Source: Glebionis coronaria
Taxonomy: Eukaryota; Streptophyta; Magnoliopsida; Asterales; Asteraceae
Direction: 5' to 3'
DNA length: 64,000 nucleotides
Assembly (NCBI GenBank): GCA_025667525.1
Contig: CM046879.1
Span: forward strand, 362,842,639-362,906,638
The translations under genes were made by a program, and so were the position numbers. The notes beneath the pieces are model-generated. The model was not told where the DNA came from. It was given only the letters and a program-made list of their open reading frames with translations, and made no database searches. This document shows positions 9,578 through 18,315 of this stretch, one piece after another; positions within the stretch are counted from its first letter, which is position 1, and each line of letters begins with the position of its first letter.

Positions 9578-12500
9578 TTAAGTGAGATTAACCATTCCAA
9601 TACTTGTTACCAAGTACTGAAATCTTCCAGTATCAAAAGGTTTAGTTAATAAATCTGACACATTTTCCTCAGTGTCGACCCTATCTGGTTGTATTAAACC
9701 TTTCTCAAAGCAATCTCTTATAAAATGGTGTCTAATTTCTATGTGTTTAGTTTTAGAATGATGCACATGATTCTTAATGATGCATAAAGTACTATTATTG
9801 TCAACAAATATCTTAGTATGCATGAAGTTATACCCATAATCCAACAGCTGGTTCTGAATCCACAACACTTGACCACAACATGCTGCTGCAGCCACATATT
9901 CTGCTTCAGTTGTAGAGTTAGCCACCACTGTTTGTTTCTTGCATTGCCAAGATATTAATCTGCTCCCAAGAAATTGACATCCACCAGTTGTGGATTTCCT
10001 ATCAAACTTGTCACCACCATAATCACTATCTGAATATGCAATCAGCTCCAATGGTGAATCCTTTGGGTACCACAAACCAAGAGTAGGAAAACATCTTAGG
10101 TACCTAAAGATACTCTTCACAGCATAAAGGTGACATTCTTTGGGAGTCACTTGATGGCGTGCACATGCACACACAGCAAACATGATATCAGGTCTGGAAG
10201 CAGTAAGATACATCAAGGATCCAATCATGGATCTATAATGCCTGACATCAACATCTTTCCCATCTCCAATCTTTCCCCAAGGGTGTTCTCTATCCATAGG
10301 AGTAAAAGCCCTCTTTTCATGTGAAGAAAAGCCAAACTTCTTCAAGATTTCAGCAACATATTTGTCTTGGGAGATGAAGATACCATCTTCTTTCTGCTGA
10401 ACTTGTAAACCAAGAAAGAAGTTCATCTCCCCCATAGCACTCATCTTGAATTTATCTGTCATGAGCTTGGAGAAATCCTCACTCATCTTTGGATCAGTAG
10501 ACCCAAAAATGATATCATCAACATAGACCTGCACAAGCAACACATCTTTGCCTTTCTTCTTTGTAAATAGTGGCTGATCTATGGTGCCCCTCTTGAATCC
10601 ATTGTCCACCAAATAGGTAGACAAAGTACCATACCATGCTCTAGGGGCTTGATGAAGGCCATACATAGCCTTTTTGACTCTATACACTTTGTCTGGATGC
10701 TCAGGATCCTCAAAACCAGGAGGTTGCATGACATAAACTTCTTCAACAATGGTGCCATACAAGAATGCACTCTTTACATCCATTTGATAGACTGTAAAGC
10801 CCATGCAAGATGCATAGGCTAGAAAAATCCTAATAGCTTCAATCCTTGCAACTGGTGCAAAGACTTCTTCATAGTCTATTCCCTCCTCTTGTGTATAACC
10901 TTGAGCCACTAACCTTGCCTTGTTTCTGACCACAATACCTCTTTCATCTCTTTTGTTCCTGAGAACCCATCTTGTCCCAATTGGTCTGACATATCTAGGA
11001 CAATCAACCAGCTCCCAAACATCCTGAATAGCAAATTGGTGAAGCTCATCCTGCATTGCTTCCACCCAACTTGGTTCTTTGAGAGCATCAAATATCTTCT
11101 TGGGTTCTTCTTGTGACAGAAAACATGCAAACAAACATGCTTGCACAAGAGGGGTATCAACCTTCTTGTGTATATTGGCAATAAATCCACCAAGATTTTG
11201 ATGGGATCTTCTTGTCTGAACTGGAGTCATAACATCACCAATGATCTGAGATGGGGGGTGATTCTTCATTGTGGAAGTGGAAACTCCTCCTTCAAAAAGT
11301 CTGGTGTCCTCAACTTCACGCTCCATGTTGCCAATATCTTCTTCATCAGACTCTCTTTGATCAATAGGGATCTCTTCATATACTCTGGAAGGTTCTCCTT
11401 GTTCAAAAGTGGAAGAGAAAAGATGTGCAAATGTGTTGTCAACGTCTGAACCTTGTTTGTCAGCGCTTGGGCTAACAACGCTTGAACTGTTGTTGTCAAC
11501 GTATGAGCCATCAACGTCTGAATTGGTCTTGTCAGCGCTTGATTTGCCTTTGTCAGCGCCTGAAGAACCATGCATGTTTGTATCTGGTGGTATTTGGAAG
11601 CCACCATTATCTTGTCCAGCAGCAGCAGCAGCAGCAAAAGCATCAGTCCAAATGGGAATTGTGACATATTCAAATGTAGGAGATGCCTTTTCTGCTTGTG
11701 ATCCAACCCTTTCATCAACCTGAGTACCTGAAACATGAACAACTTGTTCCTCCACAACATTTGAAGTTACCTTCACAATGTCTGGATTAGTGACAGGCAA
11801 ATAATTTAAAGTTCTAGATAAGGGCTTCAAATCAAACAACCAATTAGGACCACTTTCAGGATCACTAGGTTTATTCTCTAAGAATCTAACATGTACTCTT
11901 TCAACAATACGTTTGTCCTCGTTAAGATAAACCCTATAACCCTTGCTCTGCACTGAATACCCCATGAAGTAACCTTCGTCACCTTTTGCACTAAATTTCC
12001 CTAAGGCATCACTAGTGTCTAAGACTACTACATGACATCCAAAAGGTCTGAGAAAACCAATATTAGGTTTTTTTCCCCAAAGTAATTCATAAGGTGTCTT
12101 GTTCTGAATTTTGTTAACCAATGCTCTATTTTGCACATAGCATGTTGTATTAACAGCCTCAGCCCAAAAGGCTATGGGAAAGTGAGCATCAGCCAACATT
12201 GTTCTGGCTGCTTCAATTAGGGTTCTATTCTTCCTTTCAGCAACCCCATTTTGTTGTGGGGTTCTAGCAATACTAAACTGTCTAGTAATTCCCTTCCTGG
12301 CACAAAAATCATCTAGCTTCTTGTTCCTAAATTCTCCACCATTATCACTCCTAAGCATCTTAACCTCATAGCCAGACCTTTTCTCAATTTGAGTGATAAA
12401 TTCAATAAGAACATCAGCTGTGTCACTCTTCATAGCTAGAAAGAATGTCCAAGTAAACCTAGAAAAGTCATCAGTGACAACAAAACAATATGACTTGCCA

Positions 12501-13219
12501 TTCAAACTTTCTATATTAGTTGGACCAAAGAGGTCCATGTGAAGCATATGAAGAGGTCTGGAACTAGTATGCACCTGCTTGGACTTGAATGAGACCTTGT
12601 GCTGCTTGCCTTTAAGACATGCAACGCAAGAGTGGTCATTGTGGAAGGCCTTCTCAGGCAAACCATCAACTAAACCAAGCCTCACAAGTCTATTTATATT
12701 TTTAAAGTTTATGTGCCCTAGTCTCCTGTGCCACAAATTACTTTCATCTACTGAGGCCTTAGCATAAAAACAAGACATATTTGTATTCACTTTAATCCCA
12801 TTTAAATTCACATTGTATATGTCCTTATGCCTAGGTGTTCTATACTCAATATACTTCTCATCAGGGATCTTAAAATCCTTGCTTAACACCAAACACTCAG
12901 TATCAGTGAAAAGAACCTTATTTTTGTTATCACACACTTGTGATACACTAAACAGATTATAGTCCAGTTCTTTTACCAGGAAGACATTCTCAAAACGTAG
13001 ATTATTGGTGAGAAGGGTTCCTTTGCCTGTGATGGTGCCATAGCCCCCTCCAAAGTATACCTTATCACCATCTTGAATAGGAGTGAAGTTTGTTAGATAG
13101 TCTTCCTTTCCTGTCATGTGCCTTGAGCATCCACTATCTCAATATCCATAATCATTGATCTTCTTTTGAATGCCCTGCACATAAAGAAAACAAATTAGTT
13201 TTCTTTGGGAACCCAAGTC
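9578..13219 (-). pseudogene. pol: Copia A pol (protease, integrase, RT, RNase H), one nonsense codon
   Basis: The frame is -1 relative to gag and open from 13219 except for a TGA at 13139-13141, where copia B has Trp (G-Y-W-D-S). The protease active-site triplet D-S-G follows at once. Counting from the ATG at 13117: integrase HHCC (H130, H135, C164, C167), integrase catalytic D195, D258 and E294 with the usual 35-residue gap, an acidic Ala-run linker with heptapeptide repeats near residues 510-570, RT with Q-M-D-V-K-S-A-F and Y-V-D-D near 864, and RNase H with S-D-S-D-Y and T-E-A-E-Y. The 1,179 residues after the stop are intact, so loss of function rests on one codon. It would normally mature the proteins, copy the RNA and integrate the DNA. 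Confidence 0.93.
13175..13198 (-). promoter_or_regulatory. Gag/pol junction with intron-acceptor-like signal
   Basis: The minus strand reads a CTAAT branch-site-like pentamer (13194-13198, overlapping the gag stop), a T-rich tract, then GTGCAG before pol. Copies B and C keep the same layout with small changes. The gag and pol frames overlap by only about 24 bases here, and no canonical X-XXY-YYZ slippery heptamer is in frame. Splicing is therefore a plausible way to produce pol, but this is inference. Confidence 0.45.
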
Positions 13220-16023
13220 TCAGAAGACTTGGATTCATCTGGTTGTTCAATAAGAACAGACTTAGTTCTCACAACAACCCCATTCTCATCCCTATTAGGA
13301 TGAAATACCCAGTTAACCCCAATTGGTTTTGTAATGACTTTTGAAATATAGTTAAACCTGTTGCAAGTCATTGAAATTCCATTATTATTAGGGTTTTGAT
13401 CTTTCTTGGGTCTCCATGTTAAGCTTGAAGAAGCTTTAGACCCCTTACCTTGTGGCTGCAAATACTTAGGTCTGGTCACGTTTCTATCAGTGTTGGATTT
13501 TGTCCTGTCAACGCTGAATTTACCCTTATCAGCGTTGAACCTAGGGTATGCTACAGGAACCCATTGCCTATTTGACCAGGTATTTGTCTTTTGAAAAGGT
13601 CTTTGTCCATGAGTGTTAGACCTTCTAGTAAAGAATGGGGCTGGTCTAATCACTTGTGGACTTTGCTGCACACAAGGTCTGGGTCTGACAACGTTTGACT
13701 TCCTAACAACGTTGACTTTCTTCCTATCAGCGCTGAAATTGTTCCTATCAGCGCTGGCTTTGGGAGCGTTGACACACTTGTATGCCAAATGTGAAAAGCT
13801 ACCACAAGTATAACAGGCTTTCTTAGACACATTCTTAGGTCTAGTAGCAAAGAAACCTGTTCCATGATTGTTAACTTGGCTCTTGGGTGACCTATTATTT
13901 CTATACATCTCTGCATATTTAATGGAAGGTCTTCTAACAGTGTTGGAGCCTAGGTCAACAGCTTCACCAGTAACTGGGTGAGTAACCTTAATGGGTGGGG
14001 ATTCATTGGGACTTTCACATAGCAAACCTCCCATAACAAATAAAGTAGGGTTAGCTTTCTTCCACTCATTTAGGTCAGTCAGTTTTTGTTGATACTCTTC
14101 AACTGGGGTGACAACTCTTGGTGGAGGAATGAATTCCTCTTCTTGGCATTCTGGTATACCAGTCCAAGATAAATCCTTTCTAAGGACACCATAGAAGTCA
14201 CCAGCTGGTGGTGGAACCAGAGAGTAATCATTCTCATTCATCCCAAGCCCAGTCATATCCTTAGGATCTCTTTGTTTAGCTACACAGTATCCTAGGGCTT
14301 GGGTGGCTCTATCAAATCTTTGAATCTTGAGGTCAACATTATCTTTATTCTTAATGGCCTCATCTAACTTAGCCTGTAGATCTTTATTGACCTTTGACAT
14401 GATATTTCTAATATCCATACTACCCTCTAGCTCATGTCTTAAAATATTTATCTTATCTTTTAAATCAAATTCCATTTTCTTGTATTCAGAAACGGTTTTC
14501 TCAGTTTCAGTAAGAGCTAGTTGGTAATTGGATAATTTACATCTTTCAGTGCTCATATCCTCTTTTAGTTTTAACACTTCTTTGTTAAGTCTGTCAGTGT
14601 TTAACCTACAACCTTTGCTACAAAAAGCATCATCATATACCTTATTATCAGATGAAGAGGAGGAGTGTGCCATGAGAGCATATTCAACATGCTCTTCTTC
14701 TTTAATATCAGCAATCAAAGCTTTGTCATGTTCAACATCTTTAGCCAGATAGCTCCAATCCCATCCAGTACCATCAATTCCTTGAACTGCAACCATGGCT
14801 TTGGAGTCTTGAGCTTTAACAACCTGACTTGAGGGTTTGCCAGCATCAGACCTTCTAGGAGATCTGCATTCCCTCATGAAGTGCCCCATGCGATGACAGT
14901 TGTAGCACTCAACTTTGGATTTATCAAATCCAGCAGTGTCTTTAGCATTGAAGGTCATCTTCTTCTTGAACCTCCTATTCCACCTATTTGCTCTTATACT
15001 AGCAAGAGCCATGTTCCACTTGATGTCCATCTCTTCCAAGTGTTCATCACTTATCTGCTCAAGGTCCTCATATGTAATCACTGAACCATTGGGCGAAGAA
15101 GCAATGTAAGCACAAACAGTATCCAAATCCAAACCAGCAGGTTTAACTCTTGGTGAGTCATTCATGAATGTGTCAGCGTCTGAAAAGGAGACGTTGACAG
15201 GACTTGTTCCAGCGCTGACAAATGGTGATCCAGTAACTGGATGCATAAAAGAGTCCTGCTGATTGAATTGACCTTCACTATGAGAAAAGAAGGCCATGTT
15301 GCTGGTGCTAGCTTTGCTTGAAAGAGTTTCATCTTCCAACAGTCTTAGTTTGTTGTAGATGTCATCAAACGAAGAGCTCTTGTGAGTATTATTGGCAAGA
15401 ATAGATCTTGCCTCAATCTTCCATGTCTCACCAAGACTTTTCAGAAAAGTAGCATTGGTGTCAATATCACCAACTTGTGTCCCCATGAAGGACAATTTGC
15501 TTGTGATGTCAAGCAATCTGCTTCTCAAACTGCTTAGTTTCTCATTGGGCTGAGCTTTGAAGACAGCATAATCATGCAGAAGTTGCTTTTTCTTTTCTTC
15601 CTTAGTTTCTGCATTACCACCATATGCAACTTCAATTGCTTCCCAAAGATTCTTAGCAGATTCATAGCTTCTATATTTGTGCTGATTTTCTTGTCCCAGA
15701 GACACTTTCAGAATATTTAGGGCTTTCATGTCAGCCCTTTTCTTTGCAATATCTTCAGCACTTACAGCTCTACCATCTCCAGGTTTTTCTTTCTTATCTT
15801 CATCAGGACATCCTTCAACAGCTGTTCTTGTCGCAATGGCATTCAGAATCTTTTGAGCTTTATTGAATGAGTTTCCATATTCAATGATGTCCCAGAGTGT
15901 GTAGTCAAAGATCCCCAGATATTGTTCAAAGTTGAACCTCCATAAGTCAAAGTTGGTTGCATCAAGCATGGGAATCTTGATGTTTGGTAAGGATGAGGAG
16001 GAGGAGGTTATTGCTTCAGACAT
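13195..16023 (-). CDS. gag: Copia A gag (capsid and nucleocapsid), intact 942 residues
   Basis: The ATG at 16023 lies about 100 bp inside the 5' LTR and starts a full frame to TAA at 13195. Residues about 15-230 are the copia-type gag domain, with L-W-R-F-N-F-E-Q-Y-L near the start and L-L-H-D-Y-A-V-F-K later. A CCHC zinc knuckle (C-Y-N-C-H-R-M-G-H-F-M-R-E-C) is near residue 371, and a likely coiled coil spans about 480-580. A second CCHC knuckle (C-Y-T-C-G-S-F-S-H) is near residue 734, followed by Arg/Lys-rich sequence with heptapeptide units of A/V-D-K/R type. Two knuckles and over 900 residues make it long for a copia gag. It should package the RNA in virus-like particles in the cytoplasm. 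Confidence 0.93.
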   Translation of the reverse strand: MSEAITSSSSSLPNIKIPMLDATNFDLWRFNFEQYLGIFDYTLWDIIEYGNSFNKAQKILNAIATRTAVEGCPDEDKKEKPGDGRAVSAEDIAKKRADMKALNILKVSLGQENQHKYRSYESAKNLWEAIEVAYGGNAETKEEKKKQLLHDYAVFKAQPNEKLSSLRSRLLDITSKLSFMGTQVGDIDTNATFLKSLGETWKIEARSILANNTHKSSSFDDIYNKLRLLEDETLSSKASTSNMAFFSHSEGQFNQQDSFMHPVTGSPFVSAGTSPVNVSFSDADTFMNDSPRVKPAGLDLDTVCAYIASSPNGSVITYEDLEQISDEHLEEMDIKWNMALASIRANRWNRRFKKKMTFNAKDTAGFDKSKVECYNCHRMGHFMRECRSPRRSDAGKPSSQVVKAQDSKAMVAVQGIDGTGWDWSYLAKDVEHDKALIADIKEEEHVEYALMAHSSSSSDNKVYDDAFCSKGCRLNTDRLNKEVLKLKEDMSTERCKLSNYQLALTETEKTVSEYKKMEFDLKDKINILRHELEGSMDIRNIMSKVNKDLQAKLDEAIKNKDNVDLKIQRFDRATQALGYCVAKQRDPKDMTGLGMNENDYSLVPPPAGDFYGVLRKDLSWTGIPECQEEEFIPPPRVVTPVEEYQQKLTDLNEWKKANPTLFVMGGLLCESPNESPPIKVTHPVTGEAVDLGSNTVRRPSIKYAEMYRNNRSPKSQVNNHGTGFFATRPKNVSKKACYTCGSFSHLAYKCVNAPKASADRNNFSADRKKVNVVRKSNVVRPRPCVQQSPQVIRPAPFFTRRSNTHGQRPFQKTNTWSNRQWVPVAYPRFNADKGKFSVDRTKSNTDRNVTRPKYLQPQGKGSKASSSLTWRPKKDQNPNNNGISMTCNRFNYISKVITKPIGVNWVFHPNRDENGVVVRTKSVLIEQPDESKSSETWVPKEN

Positions 16024-16109
16024 GATGTTTTTAGGGTTTTGAGAAATTTAGGGTTTTGGTGTTCGTATATCGTTCTGGTGTTCTTCAAAGATCAAAAGTT
16101 CCTCAACAA

Positions 16110-16121
16110 GCTCTGATACCA
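16110..16121 (-). other. Primer binding site of copia A (initiator tRNA-Met)
   Basis: The minus strand reads TGGTATCAGAGC two bases inside the 5' LTR. This is the standard plant PBS complementary to the 3' end of initiator methionine tRNA. Confidence 0.96.
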
Positions 16122-16370
16122 CTTGTTGATCCCAAACTTAGATCGATTAGCTTTGTGTATACGAGATTAGATCAAGTATAACACGTAGAGAAACCTTTGT
16201 TGTATGCTTTGTGAATCTAAGTATTATGCGGAATTTAATACTTAAACAAGAACACAAGATGTAAACAATACTTTCACTTTGATTATCAATGTCGAACTTG
16301 CTTACAATGAAAGATGTTTACGAATGAAAACTTAATGAAAACTTGATACAAAACATTAACCTAAAGGCCT

Positions 16371-16380
16371 TCTTTTATAG
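16371..16380 (-). promoter_or_regulatory. TATA box of the copia A promoter
   Basis: CTATAAAAGA on the minus strand. The equivalent sites are CTATAAAAGG in C (35141-35150) and in B's 5' LTR (37818-37827). Transcription of gag-pol should start some 25-35 bases to the left. Confidence 0.7.
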
Positions 16381-16510
16381 ACTAAGAAGCCTTGTACAAT
16401 AAGCTACGTATCAACTATTCTAGGTAAAGATAAACATAGAAAATACATTGTCGTTTCTATCCTTACTAGAAGTATTCTAGAACATAATAAACGTATAGCT
16501 CACATCTTCC

Positions 16511-16620
16511 ATCAGTGCTTGTCTTCAATCTGTCAACGCTTGACTTTAACTTGTCAACGCTTAAGCTGTCAGCGCTCACTTTGCTCTTGTCAACGCTTGA
16601 GTTGTTCTTGTCAGCGTTCA
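16511..16620 (-). repeat. 21-bp motif array in U3 of copia A
   Basis: Six units with cores GCGTTGACA, GCGCTGACA or close variants on the minus strand. Start-to-start distances are 21, 21, 15, 21 and 21 bases, all multiples of three. The GTTGAC units contain the W-box core TTGAC recognised by WRKY factors. An almost identical array is in the 3' LTR. Confidence 0.85.
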
Positions 16621-16654
16621 AGTAATCTGGCCTTAATTTATTCCCAACAGTTTG

Positions 16655-17738
16655 CTGGTGCAGATGGTAATGTTGTGAAATTAGAGCATGCAAAACTTGA
16701 CCATATGCTAACAAAACACCATACAAATAATATGTAGGCCTAAACAACAGCCTAAACTAACAAAGTTTAGATTTCATAGTCCAAAACACATAAAATCCAA
16801 CAGATTTAGGCCTAATGTGTTACTATGCAGTTTTTAAATGGAAACCATGAACACTCAAACTTGCAATTTGAATTCTATAACATAAAAAAAACAAACCCAC
16901 CCTATTAGAGCATGTTTGAGCTACTATACTTAAATCTTATGTCACCCAAGTCAAGTAAGCCATAAAACCAAACACCCCCTAAAATTTTATCTAGGGAAAT
17001 TTTTTACCCAACTCAATCCTAAACTAATCAGAGACACAAAGAAGTATTTAACAAGCTCAAATAAAATATGGAATTACAAGGAACTATCAGTTAAGCAAAC
17101 TTTCACAAAGCACCAAAATGGACAGATTTTAAGCAATAATAAAAAGGGTTCGAAGCCGATACCAATCCTGATTTACATCCAAACCTGGGGATGTTTGATG
17201 CCATATTACTATTAGCTAACATCTCTGGATTTATGGGCTTATGAAGAGCTTGTTTAAGCCTATGTAAAGAAAGGACAAGTGTTGTCCAAACTCTCACAAA
17301 ACTACAATAGTTAAGTGAGAGTTATATCTTTGGCACCTGCACACAAGAAAAAGAACTTCAAGCTCAAAAGCTCGTGCACAAGCTGGTTGTCAAACAGCTT
17401 GTGTAAGAGCTTGTGAACAGTAAGCTTATCAACAAAGAAAAAAGCATAAAAATAAAAACGGATTTTTTTTAAATATGTTACTCCCACTTGAAACCTTTTG
17501 TAAAACTGAAACCAACTTAGTATCCAACTGAAAACATATAACTTTGGATATAAAACCTCAAAACCCCTTGGAGTTGTCAAGTCCAAACAGGTTATGACAG
17601 CTTTGAATCAAAGGATCCCAAACTTCAACCAAGCAATGTTTGGTAAGAACTTTGGTGAACTAGATTAAAAGAGCACAAATTTAAAACAGCTAAATTAATG
17701 TAAAATGGAACACAGTATTTTGCAAGATTAAAAAGATA
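16655..17738 (-). repeat. G 3' LTR, middle segment
   Basis: From 16655 to about 17580 this closely matches 56026-56966 of G's 5' LTR. From 17581 to 17738 it has no partner in the window because E cut the other copy at 56966. Copia B follows at 17739. Short ORFs at 17103-17586 have counterparts at 56488-56977 only because the LTRs are copies; they show no domain. The segment is rich in AGCTT/AAGCT words. Confidence 0.88.
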
Positions 17739-18231
17739 TGTTGATCCCAAACTTAGATCAATTTAGCTTTGTGTAAACAATAATGAATCAAGTTAAACAC
17801 TTAGAGAAACTTTGTTGTATATGAAACAATCTAAGTATTATGCGGAATTAATACTCAGAACAAGAACACACAAATAGAATAAACCAAACTTTCACTTTGA
17901 TTGATAATCGAACTTGCGTACAATGAAAGTGTGAAACATATATTGAACTAAAACCTAAAGGCCTCCTTTTATTGATTAAGGAACCTTGTACAAGAGTCTA
18001 CGTATCAGCTATTTTAGGTAAAGATAAACATAAGAAATACATTGTCGAACATATCTTTACTAGAAACATAAAACGTGTATCCTAAGTATCCTATCAGCGC
18101 TTGACATCTTCTCCTCAACGCTTGACTTCTTCTTGTCAACGCTTGTTCTGACAACGCTTGATTTCTTCCTATCAACGTCCAATTTCCTCTTGTCAGCGTC
18201 TAAGTGTCTTGGCTTCATTTTATTCCCAACA
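17739..18231 (-). repeat. Copia B 3' LTR
   Basis: 493 bp, TGTTGATCCC to ATTCCCAACA. The TATA region here is changed (CCTTTTATTG on the plus strand against CCTTTTATAG in the 5' copy). A cluster of GTCAACG/ATCAGCG units lies at about 18090-18200. Confidence 0.93.
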
Positions 18232-18244
18232 ATCCTCCCCTAAA
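18232..18244 (-). other. Polypurine tract of copia B
   Basis: TTTAGGGGAGGAT on the minus strand, directly next to the 3' LTR and identical to the tract in A and C. Confidence 0.9.
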
Positions 18245-18315
18245 CTTGATATCGACTCTAGTAATCAAGTTTCTGAATAAAAAATAAGTACAAGGAGGAT
18301 TCTTACAAATACAAA

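Larger units (their letters stand above)
4670..16649 (-). mobile_element. Copia A: complete 11,980-bp SIRE-like Ty1/copia element
   Basis: Both LTRs are 526 bp and differ at only three positions, all transitions. The element is flanked by the 5-bp duplication GTTTG (4665-4669 and 16650-16654), and G's other LTR shows the uninterrupted target near 56026. Gene order on the minus strand is LTR, PBS, gag, pol, spacer, third ORF, PPT, LTR. The integrase-before-RT order defines Ty1/copia; RT and RNase H sequence plus an extra ORF after pol fit the SIRE/Maximus lineage. Despite its youth it carries a nonsense codon before the protease and a stop near the start of the third ORF, so this copy is not autonomous. 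Confidence 0.95.
16124..16649 (-). repeat. Copia A 5' LTR
   Basis: 526 bp, with U3 to the right and transcription leftward. A TATA-like CTATAAAAGA occupies 16371-16380 on the minus strand, and the 21-bp motif array lies about 130-250 bp upstream of it, in U3. The short ORF at 16466-16747 is this array read as codons and is not a gene by itself. Confidence 0.95.

Noticed and set aside
13195..13222. Programmed -1 frameshift at a canonical slippery site between gag and pol
   Set aside because: No in-frame X-XXY-YYZ heptamer exists in the short overlap. An unusual slip site cannot be excluded, so only the canonical version is rejected.
17103..17586. Two ORFs with near-identical counterparts at 56488-56977, suggesting a conserved gene
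   Set aside because: Both lie in the two LTRs of element G; similarity is expected from LTR copying and no coding domain is visible.
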